The notes below the pieces were generated by a model. It was not told the DNA's origin. It saw nothing but the letters and a program-made list of their open reading frames with translations, and did no database searches. From an uncultured Limnohabitans sp. (GTDB taxonomy: Bacteria > Pseudomonadota > Gammaproteobacteria > Burkholderiales > Burkholderiaceae_C), in the NCBI GenBank assembly GCA_937928195.1, contig CALEYZ010000021.1, positions 1 through 14,576 of the forward strand: a stretch of DNA of 14,576 nt, in the 5' to 3' direction. Position 1 is the first letter of the stretch, and the number at the start of each line of letters is the position of its first letter. A program made the translations under genes and the position numbers. Shown here one piece after another: positions 6,172 through 12,615 of the stretch.

Positions 6172-7179
6172 ATGACACCGATTCAAACGCCCTACCCCTT
6201 AAGCCGCCCTCGCCGTTTGCGCCGTACAGACTTTTCTAGGCGCTTGGTGCGCGAACACCAATTGACTGTTGACGATTTAATTTATCCCGTGTTTGTGCTG
6301 GATGGCAAAAATCAACGACAAGCCGTTGGTTCAATGCCTGGTGTAGAACGATTGAGTTTGGACCTGTTGCTGCCAGTGGCAGAGGACTGCGTGAAATTGG
6401 GCATTCCTGTGATGGCCCTCTTCCCTGTCATCAACAGCGCCCTCAAAGACCCCGAAGGCAACGAGGCCCTCAACCCCGATGGCTTGGTGCCCACGGTAGT
6501 TCGTGCGTTGAAAAAACATTTTCCCGACTTGGGCGTGATGACCGATGTGGCCCTCGACCCCTTCACCAGCCATGGCCAAGACGGCTGGTTGGACGAGGAC
6601 GGCTACATCTTGAACGACCCCACGCTGGGCCAACTGGTCAAGCAAGCCATGGTGCAAGCTGACGCGGGCGTTGACATCGTGGCACCCAGTGACATGATGG
6701 ATGGCCGCATTGGCGCCATTCGCCAAGCGCTCGAAGCCAAAGGCCATGTCCATACGCAGATCATGGCCTACAGTGCCAAGTACGCCAGTTCTTTCTACGG
6801 CCCTTTCCGCGACGCCGTAGGATCGGCCGCCAACTTGGGCAAAGGCAATAAAAAAACCTACCAGATGGACCCTGGCAACACCAACGAAGCATTGCGCGAA
6901 GTGGCTTTGGACATCGCTGAAGGCGCCGACATGGTGATGGTCAAACCCGGCATGCCTTATTTGGATGTGGTGCGCCGCGTCAAAGATGAATTTGGTGTGC
7001 CCACCTTTGCCTACCAAGTGTCGGGCGAATATGCCATGCTGAAAGGAGCCGCACAAAATGGTTGGCTCGACCACGACGGCGTGATGATGGAAAGTTTGTT
7101 GGCATTCAAGCGCGCTGGCGCCGACGGCATTCTGACCTACTTTGCGCGCGATGCTGCGCGGCTGTTGGCCCAAGCCTGA
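6172..7179 (+). CDS. hemB: Delta-aminolevulinic acid dehydratase (porphobilinogen synthase)
   Basis: HemB condenses two 5-aminolevulinate molecules to porphobilinogen, the second committed step of haem synthesis in the cytoplasm. The 335-residue length is normal. The Schiff-base lysines are Lys203 in MAYSAKYASSFYGPF and Lys258 in MVMVKPGMPYLDV. The metal region reads DVALDPFTSHGQDG (125-138), with Asp129 and Asp137 in place of the zinc-binding cysteines, so this is the Mg2+-using, Asp-rich type known from Pseudomonas. The early RPRRLRR at 12-18 and GSMPGVERL at 53-61 are typical. It is divergent from hemJ across an FNR-like operator. No Shine-Dalgarno precedes the ATG. Confidence 0.98.
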   Translation: MTPIQTPYPLSRPRRLRRTDFSRRLVREHQLTVDDLIYPVFVLDGKNQRQAVGSMPGVERLSLDLLLPVAEDCVKLGIPVMALFPVINSALKDPEGNEALNPDGLVPTVVRALKKHFPDLGVMTDVALDPFTSHGQDGWLDEDGYILNDPTLGQLVKQAMVQADAGVDIVAPSDMMDGRIGAIRQALEAKGHVHTQIMAYSAKYASSFYGPFRDAVGSAANLGKGNKKTYQMDPGNTNEALREVALDIAEGADMVMVKPGMPYLDVVRRVKDEFGVPTFAYQVSGEYAMLKGAAQNGWLDHDGVMMESLLAFKRAGADGILTYFARDAARLLAQA

Positions 7180-7216
7180 GTACGCCAAAGACTCATCAGC
7201 CTTGGTATTCAATCGC

Positions 7217-8398
7217 ATGCGCGTTTTCACGGTCTCTGACAAACACGTTCAAGACGCGCTGTCACTGCCACGTGCCTTGCCCGCAAATGGCTATGTCTGG
7301 ATTGCATGTTCCAGAACATTTTTCCAATCTGAGCAGCAACAGGTTCAACAAGCTTTGCAAAGCCTCACCGGCCACCACCTGCTAGATTTGCACGTGTCCG
7401 ATTTGCTCAACGGGCACTTGCCTTCTCGATTTGATTTAACGTCTTACTACGATGTGCTGGTTTTCCGTCGTTTGGCGGCCAGCGCCTCTCGCGAACCCGA
7501 ACCCGAACCCGAACCCGCCAGCAATCTGACGGGCATCAAGTCCAAGGGCAAGTTGTCGGGTCCTCCTGCGCTCAGAAGGGTGGACACCAGCCCCATTGGA
7601 TTTGCAGTATTCGACAAAGTATTGCTGACAGTACATCCGGACGATTGCGCCATTCGTGAAGCTTATGCTGCACGTTTGTTGTCTGCCAGCAGCCATGCGC
7701 AAAACACCCCCCACACAGAATTGCACATGTCGCAGGCGACTGAAATTGCAGACGATCGGTCAACCGGCGCACGTGGCATTCCTGTCAGCCCCGCCGACAT
7801 GATGTTGCGCATGGTCAGTCAAGTGGTCGATGTGTATTTGGACTTGCGCAGAGAGCTCACGCGGCAGTTGGACCATTGGCAGTCGGAGTTGATCAACCCC
7901 GATACCCGCTTCAACAACTGGTCAGCTTTGTTAGAGGCAAGGCTGTCGCTGCACCACCTAGATGAAATCTGCGAAGACCAGCGCAGTGCCATGCAAGATT
8001 GGCTTGAATCTTTGAACACATGGACGCCGCCCACCGCCCTGGCACTGATCAAAGAACACGAAATACTTCGCGTACGCAGTCGCGATGTTTTAGAGCACAT
8101 TGACCGCGTGGTGCATCATGTGCGTCGCTTGGAGCAAAGCATTGAAACAGCCGTGCAAATTCACTTCAATGCACAAAGCAATCGCACCAACGAAACCATG
8201 CGAACGCTGACGTCGATCACGGCCATCTTCTTGCCTTTGAATTTGATCGCCGCTATCTTTGGCATGAACTTTGAAGTCATTCCACTGCTGCACAACAACG
8301 CTGGCTTTTGGTGGACGATTGGCAGCATGCTGCTGATCGCGCTCACCTTGGCTTGGCTGTTTTGGCGCAAGCGTTATTTGGCACGATCAGGCCGCTAA
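7217..8398 (+). CDS. CorA-family divalent metal ion transporter
   Basis: Predicted homopentameric Mg2+/Co2+ (or Zn2+) channel of 393 residues. A long cytoplasmic N-terminal region, with helical stretches from about 190 to 330, precedes two C-terminal membrane helices (about 332-350 and 363-383). The signature GMN is at 349-351 in IFGMNFEVIP, followed by a short periplasmic loop and a basic tail (WRKRYLARSGR). The loop lacks the MPE acid common in classical CorA. Residues about 93-100 are four Glu-Pro repeats encoded by four GAACCC units. The ATG at 7217 is used because earlier in-frame starts lie inside hemB. It is 37 nt after hemB and may be co-transcribed. Ion specificity is unresolved. Confidence 0.87.
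   Translation: MRVFTVSDKHVQDALSLPRALPANGYVWIACSRTFFQSEQQQVQQALQSLTGHHLLDLHVSDLLNGHLPSRFDLTSYYDVLVFRRLAASASREPEPEPEPASNLTGIKSKGKLSGPPALRRVDTSPIGFAVFDKVLLTVHPDDCAIREAYAARLLSASSHAQNTPHTELHMSQATEIADDRSTGARGIPVSPADMMLRMVSQVVDVYLDLRRELTRQLDHWQSELINPDTRFNNWSALLEARLSLHHLDEICEDQRSAMQDWLESLNTWTPPTALALIKEHEILRVRSRDVLEHIDRVVHHVRRLEQSIETAVQIHFNAQSNRTNETMRTLTSITAIFLPLNLIAAIFGMNFEVIPLLHNNAGFWWTIGSMLLIALTLAWLFWRKRYLARSGR
7493..7516 (+). repeat. Hexanucleotide tandem repeat GAACCC x4 inside the CorA-like gene
   Basis: Four exact GAACCC units in tandem encode (Glu-Pro)4 in the N-terminal cytoplasmic domain. Because the unit is six bases, copy-number change would keep the frame and only alter the length of this linker-like segment. 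Confidence 0.9.
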
Positions 8399-8409
8399 AA
8401 ATCGCTCAC

Positions 8410-9099
8410 TCAGCTCAAGTGCTGCTTGAAGAAATCCAGAGTTCTTTGCTTGGCCAACGCAGCCGCTTCAGCTTGCCATGCACCGCGGTGGTTGCAATTG
8501 AAGCCATGGTGCGCCGCGTAGGTGAACACTTGCGCATCAGCGTGAGCTGCTTGGAACGCTTTGACCGAGTCCATCGAAATCCATTTGTCCTCCTCGGCAA
8601 AGTGCGCCATCACAGGCACTTTAGATTGCCGGGCTGATTCTGCCTCGGTGGTCATGCCACCGCCGTAATACGGTGCAGCAGCCGACAAGCCGTTGAGCAA
8701 GCAGGCAGCGCGCCAAGTCAGCAAGCCACCCCAGCAATAACCAACCACGCCCACTTTGCCACCACACACCTTATGGGCATGGTCAATGCTGGCCTGAATG
8801 TCTTGCAAAGCACCGGGTGCCGGCAAGGCTTCAATGGCGGTTTTGAGCGCCATGCCGGCGCCCATGTCGGCCTCTGCGTAACCAAGTTCGACATTGGCTT
8901 GCGCGCGATGGAACATGGCTGGCGCAATGGCCAGGTAGCCTTCTTTGGCATACGCATCGGCCACTTCACGAATGTGAACGTTGACGCCAAAAATTTCTTG
9001 AATCACCACCACCGCCGATTTGGCAGGTGTTGAAGGCTCGGCCACATAAGCCGGAAATTGCGTGCCATCTGCGGCCGTTAATTGAATGACTGTTCCCAT
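8410..9099 (-). CDS. Dienelactone hydrolase family protein
   Basis: Alpha/beta hydrolase of 229 residues with a cysteine nucleophile. The classical member opens dienelactone to maleylacetate in the modified ortho pathway of chloroaromatic breakdown, but most chromosomal paralogues act on unknown lactones or esters. Cys122 lies in GYCWGG, Asp171 in FAEEDKWI and His198 in AAHHGF, completing the triad. Glu35 in QEIFG matches the conserved activating Glu. The ATG at 9099 has AAGGAG six nt upstream, a strong site that overlaps the stop of the preceding isomerase gene. It ends 11 nt from the convergent CorA-like gene with no clear terminator between them. Family is certain, substrate unknown. Confidence 0.93.
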   Translation of the reverse strand: MGTVIQLTAADGTQFPAYVAEPSTPAKSAVVVIQEIFGVNVHIREVADAYAKEGYLAIAPAMFHRAQANVELGYAEADMGAGMALKTAIEALPAPGALQDIQASIDHAHKVCGGKVGVVGYCWGGLLTWRAACLLNGLSAAAPYYGGGMTTEAESARQSKVPVMAHFAEEDKWISMDSVKAFQAAHADAQVFTYAAHHGFNCNHRGAWQAEAAALAKQRTLDFFKQHLS

Positions 9100-9105
9100 G
9101 AAATG

Positions 9106-9111
9106 CTCCTT
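9106..9111 (-). promoter_or_regulatory. Ribosome binding site of the dienelactone hydrolase gene
   Basis: AAGGAG on the minus strand, six nt before the ATG, overlaps the TAA stop of the upstream isomerase gene. Ribosomes ending the first gene could reload directly on the second. Confidence 0.85.
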
Positions 9112-9722
9112 TAAATGTGTGAACCTGCAAGCGCTCGCTCGACAAAGTCGAGGCGGTCTTGACCCCAGTAAATATCGCCGTTGACCACATAAGAGGGTGC
9201 GCCAAACACGCCCGCGTCAATCGCCATTTGTGTGTACGACTCATAGCGGACCTGCACAGCTTGGCTGTGTGCTTGTTCTAAACAACTGGCTGGCAAATGG
9301 TGCTCTTTGAGTAACTGCGCCAGCGTTTTTTCATCGGCAATGTTGCGCTGCTCCGCCCAGACTGCGGACAAAACAGCGCCGCTGATCGTCATGGCAGCTT
9401 GCGCCCCGGCGGCCATGTCCACAGCAATGATCAGTTTGGCTGCATCATCGCCATTCACGGGAAAGAACGTGGGTTTCAAGTGCAAGGGGGCTCCCAGCCA
9501 TTTGCTAAAGCGCGCCAACTCGGTCAGCCGATAGGCTTGTCGTTGCGGTGCACGCTGCCCCAAAGGCAAGCCACCCGAAATTGGAAACACCTTGCCACCC
9601 AAATCAATGGGCATGACGCGCACGCTGACACCCGCCTGAGTGAGGATTTGCTGAAAGCGCTGATGCCCCAAATAAGCCCAAGGACTTTGGGGTGCAAAGT
9701 AATAGTCGACTGAGTGACTCAC
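9111..9722 (-). CDS. DsbA-fold 2-hydroxychromene-2-carboxylate isomerase-like protein
   Basis: Thioredoxin-fold protein of 203 residues in the GST-kappa/HCCA-isomerase family. The founding enzyme isomerises 2-hydroxychromene-2-carboxylate in naphthalene breakdown using glutathione, but many members outside such pathways have unknown roles. YYFAPQSPWAYLG at 7-19 carries the catalytic-type Ser13 where DsbA would have CxxC. GVFGAPSYVVNGDIYWGQDRL near 170-190 is the conserved C-terminal signature with the cis-Pro. The start is GTG at 9722-9720, supported by AGGAG six nt upstream. It forms a two-gene unit with the dienelactone hydrolase, sharing its stop with that gene's ribosome binding site. No ring-cleavage genes are nearby, so an aromatic pathway is not shown. 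Confidence 0.88.
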   Translation of the reverse strand: MSHSVDYYFAPQSPWAYLGHQRFQQILTQAGVSVRVMPIDLGGKVFPISGGLPLGQRAPQRQAYRLTELARFSKWLGAPLHLKPTFFPVNGDDAAKLIIAVDMAAGAQAAMTISGAVLSAVWAEQRNIADEKTLAQLLKEHHLPASCLEQAHSQAVQVRYESYTQMAIDAGVFGAPSYVVNGDIYWGQDRLDFVERALAGSHI

Positions 9723-9728
9723 AAAAAG

Positions 9729-9733
9729 CTCCT
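9729..9733 (-). promoter_or_regulatory. Ribosome binding site deciding the GTG start of the isomerase-like gene
   Basis: AGGAG on the minus strand with a 6-nt spacer to GTG at 9722-9720. The family N-terminus begins directly at this GTG, so the non-ATG start is well supported. Confidence 0.85.
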
Positions 9734-9803
9734 AGTTAAGGTAATCTGCACATTGAATGCTGAAGCACCTGACCGTGTTTTAACCGTTTACTCATTATTC
9801 TGC

Positions 9804-9808
9804 AGGAG
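9804..9808 (+). promoter_or_regulatory. Ribosome binding site of the SDR gene
   Basis: AGGAG seven nt before the ATG at 9816. It sets the start at the nucleotide-binding motif rather than at earlier in-frame codons that would overlap the divergent gene. Confidence 0.85.
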
Positions 9809-9815
9809 ACAAAGA

Positions 9816-10562
9816 ATGCGCAAAGTAGTTTTGGTCACAGGCGGGAGTCGCGGCATTGGCGCTGCGACCTGCATCTTGGCTGCACAAAAGGGCTGGGATG
9901 TTGCAGTCAATTACACCGCCAACGCACAAGCTGCTGACGAAGTGGTGCAACAAATTAAAGCAGCGGGTGGACGGGCCATTGCCGTTCAAGCCGATGTGGC
10001 CAATGAAGATCAGGTCTTGGCCATGTTCCAAAAAGTGCGCACTGAGCTGGGCCCGCTGCAAGGCTTGGTGAACAACGCTGGCGTGGTGGATGTGTCTGCA
10101 CGGCTCGATCAAATGAGCATGGCCCGCTGGCGACGCATGTTTGAGATCAATGTGTTGGGCTCGATGTTGTGCGCGCGCGAAGCCATCTTGCAAATGAGCA
10201 CCCAACACGGCGGTCAAGGCGGCAGCATTGTGAACTTGTCCAGCGCAGCCGCGCGTCTGGGCTCGCCAGGCCAGTACTTGGATTACGCAGCGGCCAAAGG
10301 TGCCATCGACAGCTTTACGCTGGGCTTGGCCAAAGAAATTGCAGGCGAAGGTATTCGTGTGAATGCCATTCGCCCAGGCTTGATTGACACCGAGATTCAC
10401 GCCTCTGGCGGGTTGCCCAATCGCGTGAAAGACCTCGAACATTTGGTACCCGCCAAGCGCGGCGGCTCGGCCATGGAAGTGGCGCAGGCCATTGTGTGGT
10501 TGCTGTCCGACGAGGCCAGCTACACCACCATGAGTCTGATCGATGTGTCTGGAGGCCGTTGA
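9816..10562 (+). CDS. Short-chain dehydrogenase/reductase (SDR), classical type
   Basis: NAD(P)-dependent oxidoreductase of 248 residues, close in form to FabG-type 3-oxoacyl reductases and glucose-dehydrogenase-like SDRs. The cofactor motif TGGSRGIG is at 8-15, followed by DV at 60-61, NNAG at 86-89 and Asn112. The active site is Ser143, Tyr157 and Lys161 (YAAAK). The tail IDVSGGR is typical. Asn32-Tyr33 after the second strand, with Arg12, suggests NADP(H), as in FabG. It is the first gene of a plus-strand operon and its stop overlaps the next ATG. In this setting it may interconvert a hydroxy- and oxo-acyl intermediate, but the substrate cannot be named. Confidence 0.93.
   Translation: MRKVVLVTGGSRGIGAATCILAAQKGWDVAVNYTANAQAADEVVQQIKAAGGRAIAVQADVANEDQVLAMFQKVRTELGPLQGLVNNAGVVDVSARLDQMSMARWRRMFEINVLGSMLCAREAILQMSTQHGGQGGSIVNLSSAAARLGSPGQYLDYAAAKGAIDSFTLGLAKEIAGEGIRVNAIRPGLIDTEIHASGGLPNRVKDLEHLVPAKRGGSAMEVAQAIVWLLSDEASYTTMSLIDVSGGR
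10551..10555 (+). promoter_or_regulatory. Ribosome binding site of the MaoC-like gene
   Basis: GGAGG lies inside the end of the SDR gene, six nt before the MaoC-like ATG. It supports the start at 10562 over an earlier in-frame ATG. Confidence 0.85.
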
Positions 10563-11068
10563 TGACTGGCGCAGCTTCTGCCAAGATAATTTATTACTGG
10601 GAAGACCTGCAAGCTGGCAGCGAACATGACCTGGGCACCATCACGCCCACACGCGAAGAAATCATTGCGTTTGCATCGCAATTTGACCCTCAACCGTTTC
10701 ACCTCGACGATGAAGCCGCCAAAGCCTCGGTGTTTGGCGGCTTGTGTGCCAGTGGTTGGCACACTTGTTCGATGGCCATGCGCTTGATGGTGACGCAGTT
10801 TTTGCAGCAGTCTTCGAGCCTGGGCTCGCCAGGTCTTGAAAACGTCCAGTGGAAGAAGCCAGTTTTCCCAAACGACACTTTGCGTCTCAAGCACACCATT
10901 TTGGAAACCCGGCCTATGCGCTCTAGACCTGATGTGGGCTTGGTCCGAACCGCGTGGGACATGCACAATCAACACGGCGACAGTGTGTTGCACATGGAGG
11001 GCTGGGGCATGTTCAGGCGCAGGCATCCCGCCACTTCGGAAGAAAACAGCCACGCCACAAGCGATTAA
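10562..11068 (+). CDS. MaoC-family (R)-specific enoyl-CoA hydratase-like protein
   Basis: Single hot-dog-fold MaoC dehydratase of 168 residues, expected to hydrate enoyl-CoA or dehydrate 3-hydroxyacyl-CoA thioesters. The hydratase-2 motif is FASQFDPQPFHLDDEAAK (37-54) with catalytic Asp42 and His47, followed by FGGLCASGWHT. The motif has Gln-Pro where many family members have an Asn-Pro pair. The ATG shares its A with the SDR stop (TGATG) and has a good ribosome binding site. SDR plus MaoC side by side is a common pair for acyl-CoA beta-carbon chemistry. The gene lies 32 nt before mmsA. Specific substrate unknown. Confidence 0.9.
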   Translation: MTGAASAKIIYYWEDLQAGSEHDLGTITPTREEIIAFASQFDPQPFHLDDEAAKASVFGGLCASGWHTCSMAMRLMVTQFLQQSSSLGSPGLENVQWKKPVFPNDTLRLKHTILETRPMRSRPDVGLVRTAWDMHNQHGDSVLHMEGWGMFRRRHPATSEENSHATSD

Positions 11069-11100
11069 CATTCACTAGATACAAGATACCGAGAACTTTC

Positions 11101-12612
11101 ATGACCGCTCCTTCGATTGCTCACTACATTTCTGGCCACAAAGCAGCCGGTACATCTGCACGCGCTCAAGACGTGTTCAACCCAGCAACGGGCGCCGTGA
11201 CAGGTCGCGTGAGTTTGGCCAATGCGCAAGATGTGGCACAAGCCGTGGCTTCTGCCCATGCTGCATTTCCCGCCTGGGCCGACACCCCCCCCTTGCGCAG
11301 AGCACGCGTGATGTTCAAGTTTTTAGAGTTGTTGAACCAACACCGCGACACCTTGGCACACATGATCACCGCCGAGCACGGCAAAGTGTTCACCGATGCG
11401 CAAGGTGAAGTGACGCGCGGCATCGACATCGTCGAATTTGCATGTGGCATTCCACAACTGCTCAAAGGCGACTTCACCGATCAAGTCTCAACGGGCATCG
11501 ACAATTGGACAATGCGCCAGCCCTTGGGCGTGGTGGCGGGTGTGACGCCCTTTAACTTCCCCGTCATGGTGCCCATGTGGATGTTCCCAGTAGCATTGGC
11601 CTGCGGCAACACCTTTGTCTTGAAGCCCAGTCCGCTTGACCCCAGCCCCAGCTTGTTCATGGCGGAGTTGCTCAAGCAAGCTGGCTTGCCCGATGGCGTG
11701 TTCAACGTGGTGCAAGGTGACAAAGAAGCCGTCGACGCACTGGTCGAGCACCCCGATGTCAAAGCCGTCAGCTTTGTCGGCTCCACACCCATTGCCAACA
11801 GTTTGTATGAAAACGGCGCACGCCACGGCAAACGCGTGCAAGCTTTGGGAGGTGCCAAGAACCACATGGTGGTCATGCCCGATGCCGACATTGAGCAAGC
11901 GGTAGATGCCCTCATTGGTGCAGCTTACGGCTCTGCTGGCGAGCGTTGCATGGCCATCAGCGTGGCCGTGTTGGTGGGCGATGTGGCCGAAAAATTAATG
12001 CCCTTGCTGTTGGAAAAAACACGGGCACTCAAAGTTCTGAACGGCACCAACCTGGACGCCGAAATGGGCCCCATTGTGACCGCCGCTGCCAAACAGCGCA
12101 TCACGGGCTACATCGATGCAGGTGTGGCGGAAGGCGCCAAGCTGCTGGTGGATGGCCGTCAATTTGACGGCGCCAAAGCAGGCGCCGGTTGCGACAACGG
12201 TTTCTGGTTGGGTGGCACCTTGTTTGACAACGTCACCACCGACATGAAGATTTACAAGGAAGAAATTTTTGGACCCGTGCTGTCTTGCGTTCGCGTCAAA
12301 GATTTTGGCGAAGCCGTGCAAATCATCAACGACCACGAGTTTGGCAATGGCGTGAGTTGTTTCACGCGCGATGGCAATGTCGCGCGAGAATTTTCTCGCC
12401 GCATTCAAGTGGGCATGGTGGGCATCAACGTGCCCATTCCTGTGCCCATGGCATGGCATGGTTTTGGCGGTTGGAAGCGCAGCTTGTTTGGCGACATGCA
12501 TGCCTATGGCGAAGAAGGCGTGCGTTTTTACACCAAGCAAAAATCCATCATGCAGCGCTGGCCAGAGAGCATTGGCAAGGGCGCAGAGTTTGTCATGCCC
12601 ACTGCCAAATAA
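11101..12612 (+). CDS. mmsA: CoA-acylating methylmalonate-semialdehyde dehydrogenase
   Basis: MmsA oxidises methylmalonate semialdehyde or malonate semialdehyde with NAD+ and CoA, giving propionyl-CoA or acetyl-CoA plus CO2. It serves valine, thymine, inositol and 3-hydroxypropionate catabolism. The 503-residue length is standard. Asn152 (TPFNFP) and the nucleophile Cys283 (GSAGERCMAIS) are present. Asn254 in GGAKNHMVV stands where hydrolytic aldehyde dehydrogenases carry the general-base Glu, the mark of the CoA-acylating MmsA class. EEIFGPVL and GWKRSLFGD complete the family pattern. The start at 11101 is chosen from family length; the ribosome binding site is weak (GAGA). It is 32 nt after the MaoC-like gene and 3 nt before the GMC gene. 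No mmsB-type 3-hydroxyisobutyrate dehydrogenase is in the window. Confidence 0.95.
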   Translation: MTAPSIAHYISGHKAAGTSARAQDVFNPATGAVTGRVSLANAQDVAQAVASAHAAFPAWADTPPLRRARVMFKFLELLNQHRDTLAHMITAEHGKVFTDAQGEVTRGIDIVEFACGIPQLLKGDFTDQVSTGIDNWTMRQPLGVVAGVTPFNFPVMVPMWMFPVALACGNTFVLKPSPLDPSPSLFMAELLKQAGLPDGVFNVVQGDKEAVDALVEHPDVKAVSFVGSTPIANSLYENGARHGKRVQALGGAKNHMVVMPDADIEQAVDALIGAAYGSAGERCMAISVAVLVGDVAEKLMPLLLEKTRALKVLNGTNLDAEMGPIVTAAAKQRITGYIDAGVAEGAKLLVDGRQFDGAKAGAGCDNGFWLGGTLFDNVTTDMKIYKEEIFGPVLSCVRVKDFGEAVQIINDHEFGNGVSCFTRDGNVAREFSRRIQVGMVGINVPIPVPMAWHGFGGWKRSLFGDMHAYGEEGVRFYTKQKSIMQRWPESIGKGAEFVMPTAK

Positions 12613-12615
12613 TTC

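Noticed and set aside
6331..7242. A 303-codon open frame antisense to hemB
   Set aside because: It lies opposite a certain gene, has a His- and Val-rich composition typical of a reverse-strand shadow, and shows no recognisable motif or ribosome binding site.
8410..9722. An aromatic (naphthalene or chlorocatechol) degradation cluster
   Set aside because: Only a dienelactone hydrolase-like and an isomerase-like protein are present; no ring-hydroxylating or ring-cleaving enzyme is in the window, and both families have many unrelated members.
9795..10442. A 215-codon open frame antisense to the SDR gene
   Set aside because: It overlaps a gene with all SDR motifs; the reverse-frame product is rich in His and Ala and has no domain.
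10954..11100. A longer N-terminus for mmsA
   Set aside because: It overlaps the MaoC-like gene and exceeds normal MmsA length; the ATG at 11101 gives 503 residues.
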